Positions 1 to 5,542 of a stretch of 5,742 bases of DNA are shown here, in pieces. Origin of the DNA: Pseudonocardiales bacterium (GTDB lineage: Bacteria > Actinomycetota > Actinomycetes > Mycobacteriales > Jatrophihabitantaceae); contig JAODNL010000619.1 in NCBI GenBank assembly GCA_025465405.1, forward strand, positions 1-5,742, in the 5' to 3' direction. The position numbers and the translations under genes were made by a program. The notes under the pieces were generated by a model that was not told the DNA's origin, ran no database searches, and was given only the letters and a program-made list of their open reading frames with translations. Each line of letters begins with the position of its first letter. Positions within the stretch are counted from its first letter, which is position 1.

Positions 1-2
1 TC

Positions 3-719
3 CGCGCGGTGCACCTGATGATCGACAACGAGGTCGCCACCCGGCTGCAGCGCGAATGGGTCGAGCGGAAGCTGGGTGACCGCGTACCGCTGGCGGTCGT
101 CGAGTGTCCTGACCGGCGGCTGGTGCACGCATCGGTCGAACTCGCGCTGGAGACGGTGATCCAGGATCGGGCCGAGGTGACAGTGCTGCTGCCGCGCCGC
201 ACCTTCCGGCGCTTGTCCCAGCGGCTGCTGCACGACCGCACGGCGGACCGGATCGCCGAGGCTGTTGGCCGCATCCCACACGTCGCGGCGACGATCGTCC
301 CGTTCGACACGACGCTGCCGCACGCGGCCGTGGAGCGGATCGAGGCGCGGCAACAGGAGGCCGCGCGCGAGCCGGCGCTCGCGGTCGCGGCGACACCCAA
401 CGGGTCGCACCCGCATGTCGACGCGTCGCTGCCGCGTAGCGACGGGACGACTCCGATCGGGTCGGTGTCCTGGAAGCAGCGGGTCACCATCGAGGGCCGG
501 GTCAAGGTCGTGCAGTCGGGCACCACGGCGGGCAAGTCGCTCGAGGTTCAGGTGTTCGACGACACCGGCGGGGTGCGGCTGCTGTTCTTCGGCCGCACGC
601 GTATCGCGGGGCTGGCGCCCGGGGTGATGGTTCGCGCGAGCGGCATCGTCGGCGAGTACAAGGGCCATCTGGCCCTGGCCAATCCACGGTACGAGCTGGT
701 CACCGCGGCGTCAGTGTAG
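3..719 (+). CDS. APC-family permease, C-terminal cytoplasmic part with terminal OB-fold domain (5' end outside window)
   Basis: The reading frame is open from the left edge (first full codon at 3) to TAG at 717-719, so the 238 visible residues are the tail of a larger protein. Counting from the GTG at 9, residues 1-104 match what I recall as the soluble C-terminal domain of long actinobacterial APC permeases (motifs HLMIDNE, LVHASVELALETV, LLHDRTADRIAEAV, HVAATIVPFD). Residues 105-152 form a low-complexity linker rich in Ala, Glu, Pro and Ser. Residues 158-231 look like an OB-fold nucleic-acid-binding module (VTIEGRVKVV, DDTGGVRLLFFGR, ALANPRYELV). The visible part has no hydrophobic membrane segment; those would lie upstream. 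APC permeases import amino acids or related solutes through the inner membrane, but the substrate cannot be read from this tail. The GTG at 9 is probably an internal Val, because the frame continues upstream of it. The gene ends convergently inside the zinc-finger gene, with a 9-nt overlap. Confidence 0.75.
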   Translation, partial: RAVHLMIDNEVATRLQREWVERKLGDRVPLAVVECPDRRLVHASVELALETVIQDRAEVTVLLPRRTFRRLSQRLLHDRTADRIAEAVGRIPHVAATIVPFDTTLPHAAVERIEARQQEAAREPALAVAATPNGSHPHVDASLPRSDGTTPIGSVSWKQRVTIEGRVKVVQSGTTAGKSLEVQVFDDTGGVRLLFFGRTRIAGLAPGVMVRASGIVGEYKGHLALANPRYELVTAASV

Positions 720-1058
720 GTGTCTGCGCCAGTCGGCCGGGACCCGTCCGGCCGGTCCTGGCGTGGGCTGGTCGAGCGGATGGTGCAGCGGATCGGCGAG
801 CGGTGGGCCGTCGTAGAACTCCTGCGTCTGGTAGCTCCAGTACCAGTCCTCACCCGGTTCGTAGCTGCGGATGAGCGGGTGCCCGGTGGCGCCGGCATGG
901 GCGCTCGCGTGCTGCGCGGGGGACGTGTCGCAGCACCCGATGTGCCCGCATTCGGCGCAGCGTCGCAGGTGCAGCCACCAACCGCCGCCGTCAAGGCACT
1001 CGGCGCAGCCCGGTCCGCTCGGCGGGACGGACGGGTTGATGCCGGGAAGCGTCGTCAC
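711..1058 (-). CDS. UBP-type zinc-finger protein, 115 aa
   Basis: This is a small soluble protein made of essentially one UBP (ZnF-UBP) finger. Candidate zinc ligands in order are C18xxC21, C34xxC37, H39, C42, C43, H50, H54 and H60. The family pattern CAECGHIGCCD followed by H-x3-H-x5-HP and then SYEPGEDW is clear. The tail from about residue 85 is Pro/His/Arg-rich and probably disordered. The start is a GTG whose last bases overlap the kinase TGA stop (GTGA), with a good AGGGGG ribosome site 7 nt upstream; a longer frame upstream would run through the kinase gene and is not credible. In eukaryotes this fold binds the C-terminal Gly-Gly of ubiquitin. In HDAC6 the tail is held by R1155 and W1182; here the Arg position is D44 while W72 is kept, so the ligand is unknown. 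The second Cys pair of HDAC6 (WCYYC) is absent (WYWSY). Being third in an operon with a kinase and a receiver-flavoprotein suggests an adaptor or redox/zinc-sensing role (inference). Confidence 0.9.
   Translation of the reverse strand: MTTLPGINPSVPPSGPGCAECLDGGGWWLHLRRCAECGHIGCCDTSPAQHASAHAGATGHPLIRSYEPGEDWYWSYQTQEFYDGPPLADPLHHPLDQPTPGPAGRVPADWRRHLH
727..763 (+). terminator. Strong GC-rich hairpin just after the permease stop; candidate terminator without T-tract
   Basis: The left arm is CGCCAG (727-732), T, then CGGCCGG (734-740). The loop is 741-747. The right arm is CCGGCCG (748-754), GTC, then CTGGCG (758-763). This gives 13 perfect base pairs broken by one 1x3 internal loop, starting 8 nt after the permease stop codon. 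No T-run follows, which fits hairpin terminators described for high-GC actinobacteria but cannot prove function. The element lies inside the last codons of the convergent zinc-finger gene, which could constrain that protein's C-terminal sequence. It could also simply be GC-rich coding DNA with chance self-complementarity, though the stem is long for that. Confidence 0.5.
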
Positions 1059-2524
1059 GAGGCGGCCCCCTGATCGCTCGTCGCCGGTGCGGGGTCGAAG
1101 CGTTCGGACGCGACGAACGGCAGCCGCACCTGGAACCGGGTGTCGCCCGGCACCGACTCGACGCGCAGATCGCCGTGGTGCTTGTTCACCACGATCCGCC
1201 AGGAGATGTCCAGGCCGAGGCCGGTGCCGTCGCCGAACGGTTTCGTGGTGAAGAACGGCTCGAAGATCCGCGAGCGGATCTCCTCCGGTACGCCCGGGCC
1301 GCTGTCGCCGATCTCGACCAGCAGGTAGTCCTCGTCGCGGGCAGTGCGGATCGTCAGCGTCCCGCCGCCGTCCATCGCGCTGATCGCGTTGTCGATCAAG
1401 TTCGTCCAGACCTGATTGAGCTCCGCGGCGTAGGCGGGCACCGGCGGCAGGGTGCGGTCGTAGTCCTTGACCACGGTGACGTCGCCGATCTTGCGCCCGA
1501 GCATGAGCAGCGTGCTGTCGAGCAGCTCGTGGACGTCGACGACCTGGTACGGAGCGCGGTCCATCTGCGAGTACTGCTTCGCGGCGGCGACCAGCGTGGA
1601 GACCCGGGTTGTCGAGTCCTGGATCTCGTCCATCAGCATCTCGGTCTCGAGGGTGTAGTTCAGCCAGCGGATCGCGCCCTCGAGGACGCCTTCGTCGACG
1701 GTGTCCACGACCTTGTCCAGGAACGACTCGTTCAGGCCGGCCTGCACGAACGTCGGCGCCAGATCCCATCCGCCGGCGATGCCATGCGAGTCGAACCAAC
1801 CGGCGAGCTCGTCCTCGCGGTCGGATGTCTCGATCGGGCTCAACGCCGGCGCCTTCGCCACCTGCTCGACGGCGTCCTCCTGCAGCCGGATCAGCGTCTC
1901 GAGGGTCGCCCGGTCGTACGGTCCGGCGGCGATCAGGGCCAGCTTGTGCCGCATGCCGGCGACCCGTTCCCGCAGGGCCGAGGTCGCCCGCACCGCCGCC
2001 GCGGCGGGGTTGTTCAGCTCGTGCGTGAGGCCGGCGGACAGGGAGCCGAGTGCCAGCAGTCGCTCGCGCTGCCCGACCGCCTGCTGGGTGCTCTGGATCC
2101 CGAAGAACAGGCCCTCGAGCAGGTGCAGCGCCATCGGGAACCAGTCGTGCATCAGCTGCGCAAACTTGTCGGCGTCGAGCAGGAAGAACCGCGACGGTTC
2201 GGTCACCCGCAGCGAGTTGTTGTAGGCCTCGCGGATCCGGTCGCCGAGGTAGGCCTGGAACGCCCCCGCGTACACGCCGCGCTGGTCGGTGCGAGTGAAC
2301 TCGACGTCGTCGTCGCCCACGCGCCGGGTCAGGATGAGGGAGCCCTCGAGCAGGACGTAGAAGCAGGTCGCGGGCTCACCCTCGCGATAGACCCACCCGG
2401 GCTCGACGACGACCACCCGGCCCTCGCGGCACAGCCAGTCGAGCTGCTCGTCACTGAGCTTCTCGAACAGGAACAGCGTGCGCAGTTCGTCGACGTCGCA
2501 CTTCATCGGTTGTTCGCCGGCCAT
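1055..2524 (-). CDS. Soluble histidine kinase with N-terminal cNMP-binding-like domain, 489 aa
   Basis: Residues about 12-130 form a Crp-type cyclic-nucleotide-binding-like beta-roll (EPGWVYREGEPATCFYVLLEG, 41-61). Residues about 152-190 are the first DHp helix with the H-box GLTHELNNP, phospho-acceptor H168. The second DHp helix is about 290-324, leaving an insert of roughly 95 residues between the two helices. The HATPase_c domain follows: N-box N375-L-I-D-N379, G1 box D407-S-G-P-G411, F-box FEPFF 421-425 and G2 box G431-D-G-T-G-L-G437. All catalytic boxes are intact, so ATP-dependent autophosphorylation is expected. No membrane segment or signal peptide is seen, so the sensor is cytoplasmic. 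I chose the ATG at 2524 (MAGEQPMKC), 4 nt after the upstream stop, over a 19-residue longer frame that overlaps the flavoprotein gene. An ATG at 2506 is the alternative; neither has a strong ribosome site. The likely partner is the receiver domain of the preceding gene (inference from operon order). Confidence 0.92.
   Translation of the reverse strand: MAGEQPMKCDVDELRTLFLFEKLSDEQLDWLCREGRVVVVEPGWVYREGEPATCFYVLLEGSLILTRRVGDDDVEFTRTDQRGVYAGAFQAYLGDRIREAYNNSLRVTEPSRFFLLDADKFAQLMHDWFPMALHLLEGLFFGIQSTQQAVGQRERLLALGSLSAGLTHELNNPAAAAVRATSALRERVAGMRHKLALIAAGPYDRATLETLIRLQEDAVEQVAKAPALSPIETSDREDELAGWFDSHGIAGGWDLAPTFVQAGLNESFLDKVVDTVDEGVLEGAIRWLNYTLETEMLMDEIQDSTTRVSTLVAAAKQYSQMDRAPYQVVDVHELLDSTLLMLGRKIGDVTVVKDYDRTLPPVPAYAAELNQVWTNLIDNAISAMDGGGTLTIRTARDEDYLLVEIGDSGPGVPEEIRSRIFEPFFTTKPFGDGTGLGLDISWRIVVNKHHGDLRVESVPGDTRFQVRLPFVASERFDPAPATSDQGAAS
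1066..1071 (-). promoter_or_regulatory. Ribosome binding site AGGGGG for the zinc-finger gene
   Basis: On the minus strand AGGGGG sits 7 nt before the GTG at 1058. It lies inside the last codons of the kinase gene. Together with the GTGA stop/start overlap it supports translational coupling and decides the GTG start. Confidence 0.6.
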
Positions 2525-2528
2525 CGTG

Positions 2529-4202
2529 TCACCGCTTCTCCAGATACCGGTGGACGAGCATGACTGCCATCGCCCCCTCACCTACTGCCGAGGCCACCCG
2601 CTTGGCTGAGTCGGCCCGCGCATCACCCGCGACGAACACGCCCGGGATGCTGGTCTCCAAGTGGTACGGAGCGCGCTCGGCCGGCCAGCCCCGCGGCAGC
2701 ACTCCGTCGAGCGGCAGATCCGGCCCGGCGACGACGAAGCCGTGATCGTCGCGCACCACGACACCGTCGAGCCATTCGGTGCGCGGTGCGGCGCCGATGA
2801 AGACGAACAGCCATTGCGCGTCGACGGTCTCGACGACTCCCGTCGAGTTGTCGCGCAGCGTGAGTCGCTCGAGGTGTTCCTCGCCGTTGCCTTCGATGAT
2901 CTCCGCGCAGGTCCGCACGGTGATGTTCGGTATCGCGGCGATCTGCTGTACCAGGTAGTACGACATCGAAGCGTCGATCGACGCCGCGCGCGCGAGGATC
3001 GTGACCGTCTTGGCGTGGCGTGCGAAGTAGACGGCCGCTTGCCCGGCCGAGTTGGCGCCGCCCACGACGTAGACGTCCTGGCCGTCGCAGTTGGAGGCTT
3101 CGCTCATGGCCGACCCGTAATAGACGCCCCGGCCGGTCAGGTCGGCGAGGCCAGGGGCGGTGAGCTGGCGGTAGGAGACGCCCGTCGCGAGGATGATCGA
3201 GTGCGCGTCCAGGCTCTCGCCGTCGTCGAAGTGCACGGTGCGCGCCGATCCACTGGCCTCGATGCCCACGACCTCGCGAGCGGTGATGAGTTCCGCGCCG
3301 AACTTGATGGCCTGCCGGCGCGCGCGGTCGGCGAGCTGGGCGCCGGAGACGCCGTCCGGGAAGCCGAGATAGTTCTCGATGCGCGAACTCTGGCCGGCCT
3401 GACCGCCGGGTGCCAGGCGCTCGACGAGCACCGTGCGCAGGCCCTCCGACGCGCCGTACACGGCCGCGCCGAGACCGGCCGGTCCGCCGCCGACGACGAC
3501 GAGGTCGTAGAAGTGCTCGGCCGGCTTGGTGTCCAGACCGACCTGCCGGGCGAGCTCGGCATCGGTGGGCTCGACCAGCACGTCGCCGTCGGCGGTGATC
3601 ACAACCGGTAGCCGGCGTTCGTCGGCGCCAGCCGCCGCGAGCAGTCGCTGCCCCTCCGGGGAGTCGCAGAGGTACCAGCGATAGGGCACCTGGTTGCGGG
3701 TCAGGAAGTCGCGCACGTCCGCGCACCGGGCCGACCAGCGATGCGCGACGACTTTCGCCTCCCGAACGGGGCGGTGGTCGGTGGCGCGCCACGCCTCCAG
3801 CAGGTCGTCCAGGACGGGGTAGAGCTTCTCCTCCGGCGGATCCCACGGCTTGAGCAGGTAGTGGTCCAGATCCACCACGTTGATCGCGTCGATCGCGGCG
3901 TCGGTGTCGGCATACGCGGTCAGCAGCACTCGGCGGGCCGTCGGATACAGGTCCATCGCCTGTTCGAGGAACTCGATGCCGGTCATCTGCGGCATGCGGT
4001 AGTCCGCGATCAGGACCGCAACCTGGTCCCCGCGCAGCTTCATCTCCCGCAGCGCGTCCAGCCCCTGGTCACCGGACTCCGCGCGCACGATCCGGTAGTC
4101 AGCGCCGTAGCGGCGGCGCAGGTCCCGCGCCACTGACCGCGAGACGCCGGGGTCGTCGTCCACGGTGAGGATGGCCGTACGCGCCGCGTCGTTGGGCCTC
4201 AC
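2529..4202 (-). CDS. Receiver domain fused to thioredoxin-reductase-like FAD oxidoreductase, 557 aa
   Basis: Residues 8-125 are a CheY-like receiver: acidic pair D15/D16, phospho-acceptor D67 (ADYRMP), T95 and K118 (LLKPW) are all present. Residues about 150-225 form a glutaredoxin/thioredoxin-like middle domain (HRWSARC to LPVVITADGD) in which the usual CxxC position reads S157-A-R-C160. Residues about 232-557 are a thioredoxin-reductase-type flavoprotein: FAD motif VVGGGPAGLGAA (237-248), PGGQAG and IENYLGFPDGVSG, a second nucleotide site VVGGANSAGQAA (379-390), and the C-terminal FAD motif GVFVAGDARADSAKRVASAVGEG. The redox CxxC of true thioredoxin reductase is absent: the segment after GRGVYY reads GSAMSEASNCDG with the single C372. 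It is therefore probably an NAD(P)H-using flavin oxidoreductase, not a classical thioredoxin reductase. The start is GTG at 4202, with a weak GGGG ribosome site at 4210-4213; the frame is open up to 4421, but that part is Arg-rich, precedes the receiver fold and overlaps the next gene. It is first in the operon with the kinase, its probable phosphodonor. Confidence 0.93.
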   Translation of the reverse strand: MRPNDAARTAILTVDDDPGVSRSVARDLRRRYGADYRIVRAESGDQGLDALREMKLRGDQVAVLIADYRMPQMTGIEFLEQAMDLYPTARRVLLTAYADTDAAIDAINVVDLDHYLLKPWDPPEEKLYPVLDDLLEAWRATDHRPVREAKVVAHRWSARCADVRDFLTRNQVPYRWYLCDSPEGQRLLAAAGADERRLPVVITADGDVLVEPTDAELARQVGLDTKPAEHFYDLVVVGGGPAGLGAAVYGASEGLRTVLVERLAPGGQAGQSSRIENYLGFPDGVSGAQLADRARRQAIKFGAELITAREVVGIEASGSARTVHFDDGESLDAHSIILATGVSYRQLTAPGLADLTGRGVYYGSAMSEASNCDGQDVYVVGGANSAGQAAVYFARHAKTVTILARAASIDASMSYYLVQQIAAIPNITVRTCAEIIEGNGEEHLERLTLRDNSTGVVETVDAQWLFVFIGAAPRTEWLDGVVVRDDHGFVVAGPDLPLDGVLPRGWPAERAPYHLETSIPGVFVAGDARADSAKRVASAVGEGAMAVMLVHRYLEKR

Positions 4203-4238
4203 CGGGTCGCCCCGGACGTCGAAGTCCTCACCGGATGC

Positions 4239-4268
4239 AGCGTACGGCGCGCGGCGTCGGGCGTGCCA
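4239..4268 (-). promoter_or_regulatory. Weak candidate promoter for the three-gene operon
   Basis: On the minus strand a TACGCT hexamer (4244-4239) fits the actinobacterial -10 pattern TANNNT. A poor -35 match TGGCAC (4268-4263) lies 18 nt upstream. Transcription would begin near 4232, about 30 nt before the GTG at 4202. The support is pattern matching only; the -35 is weak and the operon could also be read through from the SDR gene. Confidence 0.3.
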
Positions 4269-4320
4269 CGACGATTGCGCGGTGTGGCGGGGTGGGCGTG
4301 CAGGTTTCGGGAATCGTCGT
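4268..4320. repeat. 9-bp perfect inverted repeat upstream of the operon
   Basis: ACGACGATT at 4268-4276 is the exact reverse complement of AATCGTCGT at 4312-4320, with 35 nt between the arms. It lies just upstream of and touching the candidate -35 of the operon. It may be a pair of regulator half-sites; chance is a real alternative in GC-rich DNA. Confidence 0.3.
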
Positions 4321-4350
4321 CGCCGCCGGCTTCCACGCGGCCCGCACTCT

Positions 4351-4374
4351 GCACCGAGCTCGATCTCGCCGTGC
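4351..4374 (-). terminator. Possible hairpin after the SDR gene
   Basis: On the minus strand GCAC-GG-CGAG, a 6-nt loop, then CTCG-GTGC forms an 8-bp stem with a 2-nt bulge, starting 13 nt after the SDR stop codon. There is no T-run. It could terminate the SDR transcript and so make the downstream operon independent, but the stem is modest and the support is weak. Confidence 0.25.
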
Positions 4375-4387
4375 TGTGACCGGGCGT

Positions 4388-5323
4388 CTAGCCGGCCAGG
4401 GTGTCGATCGATACCTGCCATAGGCGGGCGGCTTTGTCGGAATCGAGTGCGTACTCGGCGACGCCGCGACGAGTGCCCGGCTGGTTCGGCTCGGCCTCGT
4501 TGCAGTCCTCGAAGTAGCGGCCATCGACGCCGTCCAGCAGCGGTGACGTCGCAACGAGGACACTCGTCGCCGCTCCTTGCTCGGGAGACTTGAACTCATA
4601 CGTTCCTGAGTTGAGGAGGTCGGCGAGGACCTCCGGGTCGTAGTACCGCGTGAGATTGGTCGCCGAGATCGCGCCCGGGTGGACTGCGTTCACGACGATC
4701 CCGTCGTCACGCCAGCGGCGCGCCCCCTCGACCGCGAAGAGGACGTTGGCCGTCTTGGACTGCGCGTAGGCGAGTGCGGGCTCGTAGGGCCTGCGCACGA
4801 AGTGGATGTCGTCGAAGACGACGTCGGAGTTCAGGTGCGCCGTCGAGCTCAGCGAGACGACGCGGGCTCCATCCGCTGCGGCCAGCGCGTCGTGCAGGCC
4901 GGTGGCGAGAGCGAAGTGGCCGAGGTGGTTCGTGGCGAACTGCATCTCCCAGCCCTGCGGAGTTCGCATCAGCGGCGCGGCCATGATGCCGGCGTTGTTG
5001 ACCAGGATGTGCAGCGGACCGTCCCAGTTGGACGTGAACGCGGCTACCGACGCCTGATCGGCCAGGTCGAGCGGTGCGACCAGGACCTGCTTGTTGCCGG
5101 TGCTGGTGATGATGTCGTCGGCGGTGCGCTCGCCGGCCTCGATGTTGCGCACGGCCAGGGTCACCTCGGCGTTCGCGCCCGCGAGCGCGCGGGCGGTCTC
5201 GACGCCGATGCCGGACGCGCCGCCGGTGACGATCGCACGGCGGCCGCTGAGATCGATGCCTTCGACGACCTCGGCCGCGGTCGACTGCTTTCCGAAGGGG
5301 GTGGTGATACGGGTGTGGTCCAC
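4388..5323 (-). CDS. Short-chain dehydrogenase/reductase (SDR), 311 aa
   Basis: This is a classical Rossmann-fold NAD(P)-dependent oxidoreductase. Visible motifs are TGGASGIG (33-40, cofactor loop), LDL at 85-87, NNAG (109-112), N132 in ATNHLGHF, the catalytic Ser in SLSSTAH (157-163), Y186-x3-K190 and HPGAI (215-219). R59 at the end of the second strand suggests NADP(H) preference. The overall pattern (NHLGHF, SSTAH, LAYAQSKTANVLF) resembles the retinol-dehydrogenase/WWOX-like group common in actinobacteria, which acts on alcohols or carbonyls; the true substrate cannot be told. The length is normal for that group, with no signal peptide or membrane helix. The start is GTG at 5323, with GAGG 7 nt upstream (5334-5331). 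It is divergent from the F420 enzyme gene and is followed by the receiver-flavoprotein operon on the same strand 185 nt away. A candidate promoter with overlapping repeat elements lies upstream and suggests repressor control. Confidence 0.92.
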   Translation of the reverse strand: MDHTRITTPFGKQSTAAEVVEGIDLSGRRAIVTGGASGIGVETARALAGANAEVTLAVRNIEAGERTADDIITSTGNKQVLVAPLDLADQASVAAFTSNWDGPLHILVNNAGIMAAPLMRTPQGWEMQFATNHLGHFALATGLHDALAAADGARVVSLSSTAHLNSDVVFDDIHFVRRPYEPALAYAQSKTANVLFAVEGARRWRDDGIVVNAVHPGAISATNLTRYYDPEVLADLLNSGTYEFKSPEQGAATSVLVATSPLLDGVDGRYFEDCNEAEPNQPGTRRGVAEYALDSDKAARLWQVSIDTLAG

Positions 5324-5330
5324 GGCGCTA

Positions 5331-5334
5331 CCTC
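5331..5334 (-). promoter_or_regulatory. Ribosome binding site GAGG for the SDR gene
   Basis: GAGG on the minus strand lies 7 nt before the GTG at 5323. It supports that start codon; no in-frame ATG competes nearby. Confidence 0.55.
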
Positions 5335-5369
5335 GTTCTCGTACGGTCGAAATTCTGATGCGGCTCGAA

Positions 5370-5387
5370 AGCGGAGGAAGCTCCGCT
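5370..5387. promoter_or_regulatory. Perfect palindromic operator-like element, copy 1
   Basis: AGCGGAG, 4 nt, CTCCGCT is a perfect 7-bp inverted repeat. Its core (5373-5387) recurs at 5405-5419. It lies just downstream of the candidate -10 of the SDR promoter, over the predicted transcription start region, where a bound repressor would block initiation. The size and symmetry fit a dimeric regulator such as TetR family, but no regulator gene is in the window. Confidence 0.5.
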
Positions 5388-5395
5388 ACGCGTCC

Positions 5396-5425
5396 AGCCT
5401 AATTGGAGGAGGCTCCGTTTCGCAA
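5396..5425 (-). promoter_or_regulatory. Candidate SDR promoter
   Basis: On the minus strand a -35-like TTGCGA (5425-5420) is followed after 18 nt by a -10-like TAGGCT (5401-5396), which fits the actinobacterial TANNNT pattern. Transcription would start near 5389, giving a leader of about 65 nt before the GTG at 5323. The placement of the two repeat copies around it adds circumstantial support. Confidence 0.42.
5405..5419. promoter_or_regulatory. Operator-like element, copy 2
   Basis: This 15-bp stretch matches the core of copy 1 at 13 of 15 positions (GGAGGARGCTCCGYT) in the same orientation, 32 bp away start to start, close to three helical turns. Its own palindrome is shorter (GGAG, 4 nt, CTCC). 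It occupies most of the spacer between the candidate -35 and -10 of the SDR promoter. Confidence 0.45.
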
Positions 5426-5530
5426 CGACGGGGCGCCGGAGGGGCGCGAGGGCGCGGTCGGATCCCGTCCGCGACCCAGGGAATGTGACGGCGGTCGGCG
5501 GTGTCGTGCCTGGGTAGGACGGTGCCGACG

Positions 5531-5536
5531 AGAGGA
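5531..5536 (+). promoter_or_regulatory. Ribosome binding site AGAGGA for the F420-dependent enzyme gene
   Basis: AGAGGA lies 6 nt before the ATG at 5543. It is a good Shine-Dalgarno match and fixes the start of the truncated gene. No convincing -10/-35 pair was found for this gene on the plus strand. Confidence 0.6.
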
Positions 5537-5542
5537 CACGCG

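Noticed and set aside
1059..1799. Extended start for the zinc-finger gene far inside the kinase gene
   Set aside because: The added residues are an Arg-rich out-of-frame reading of the kinase; the GTG at 1058 has a good ribosome site and a coupling overlap.
1175..2563. Long open frame on the plus strand (462 codons) antisense to the kinase gene
   Set aside because: The translation has no recognisable domain and is rich in Arg, Val and Gln, as expected for the opposite strand of GC-rich coding DNA; the kinase on the minus strand has all its catalytic motifs.
2661..3611. Open frame on the plus strand (316 codons) antisense to the flavoprotein gene
   Set aside because: No domain is visible; it is a shadow of the strongly supported reductase gene.
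2623..3846. Open frame of 407 codons on the minus strand in another frame of the flavoprotein gene
   Set aside because: Extremely Arg/Gly-rich translation with no motif; typical out-of-frame artefact of high GC.
4203..4421. A 73-residue N-terminal extension of the receiver-flavoprotein
   Set aside because: It is Arg-rich, precedes a complete receiver fold, overlaps the 3' end of the SDR gene and would cover the only promoter space; GTG at 4202 is preferred.
4679..5488. Open frame of 269 codons on the plus strand antisense to the SDR gene
   Set aside because: No recognisable fold; the SDR gene on the other strand has all family motifs.
5494..5529. GTCGGC/GCCGAC 6-bp inverted repeat before the F420 enzyme gene, and a nearby TAGGAC as a possible -10
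   Set aside because: The arms are short with a wide gap, and no -35 at acceptable spacing goes with TAGGAC; not above chance for this base composition.
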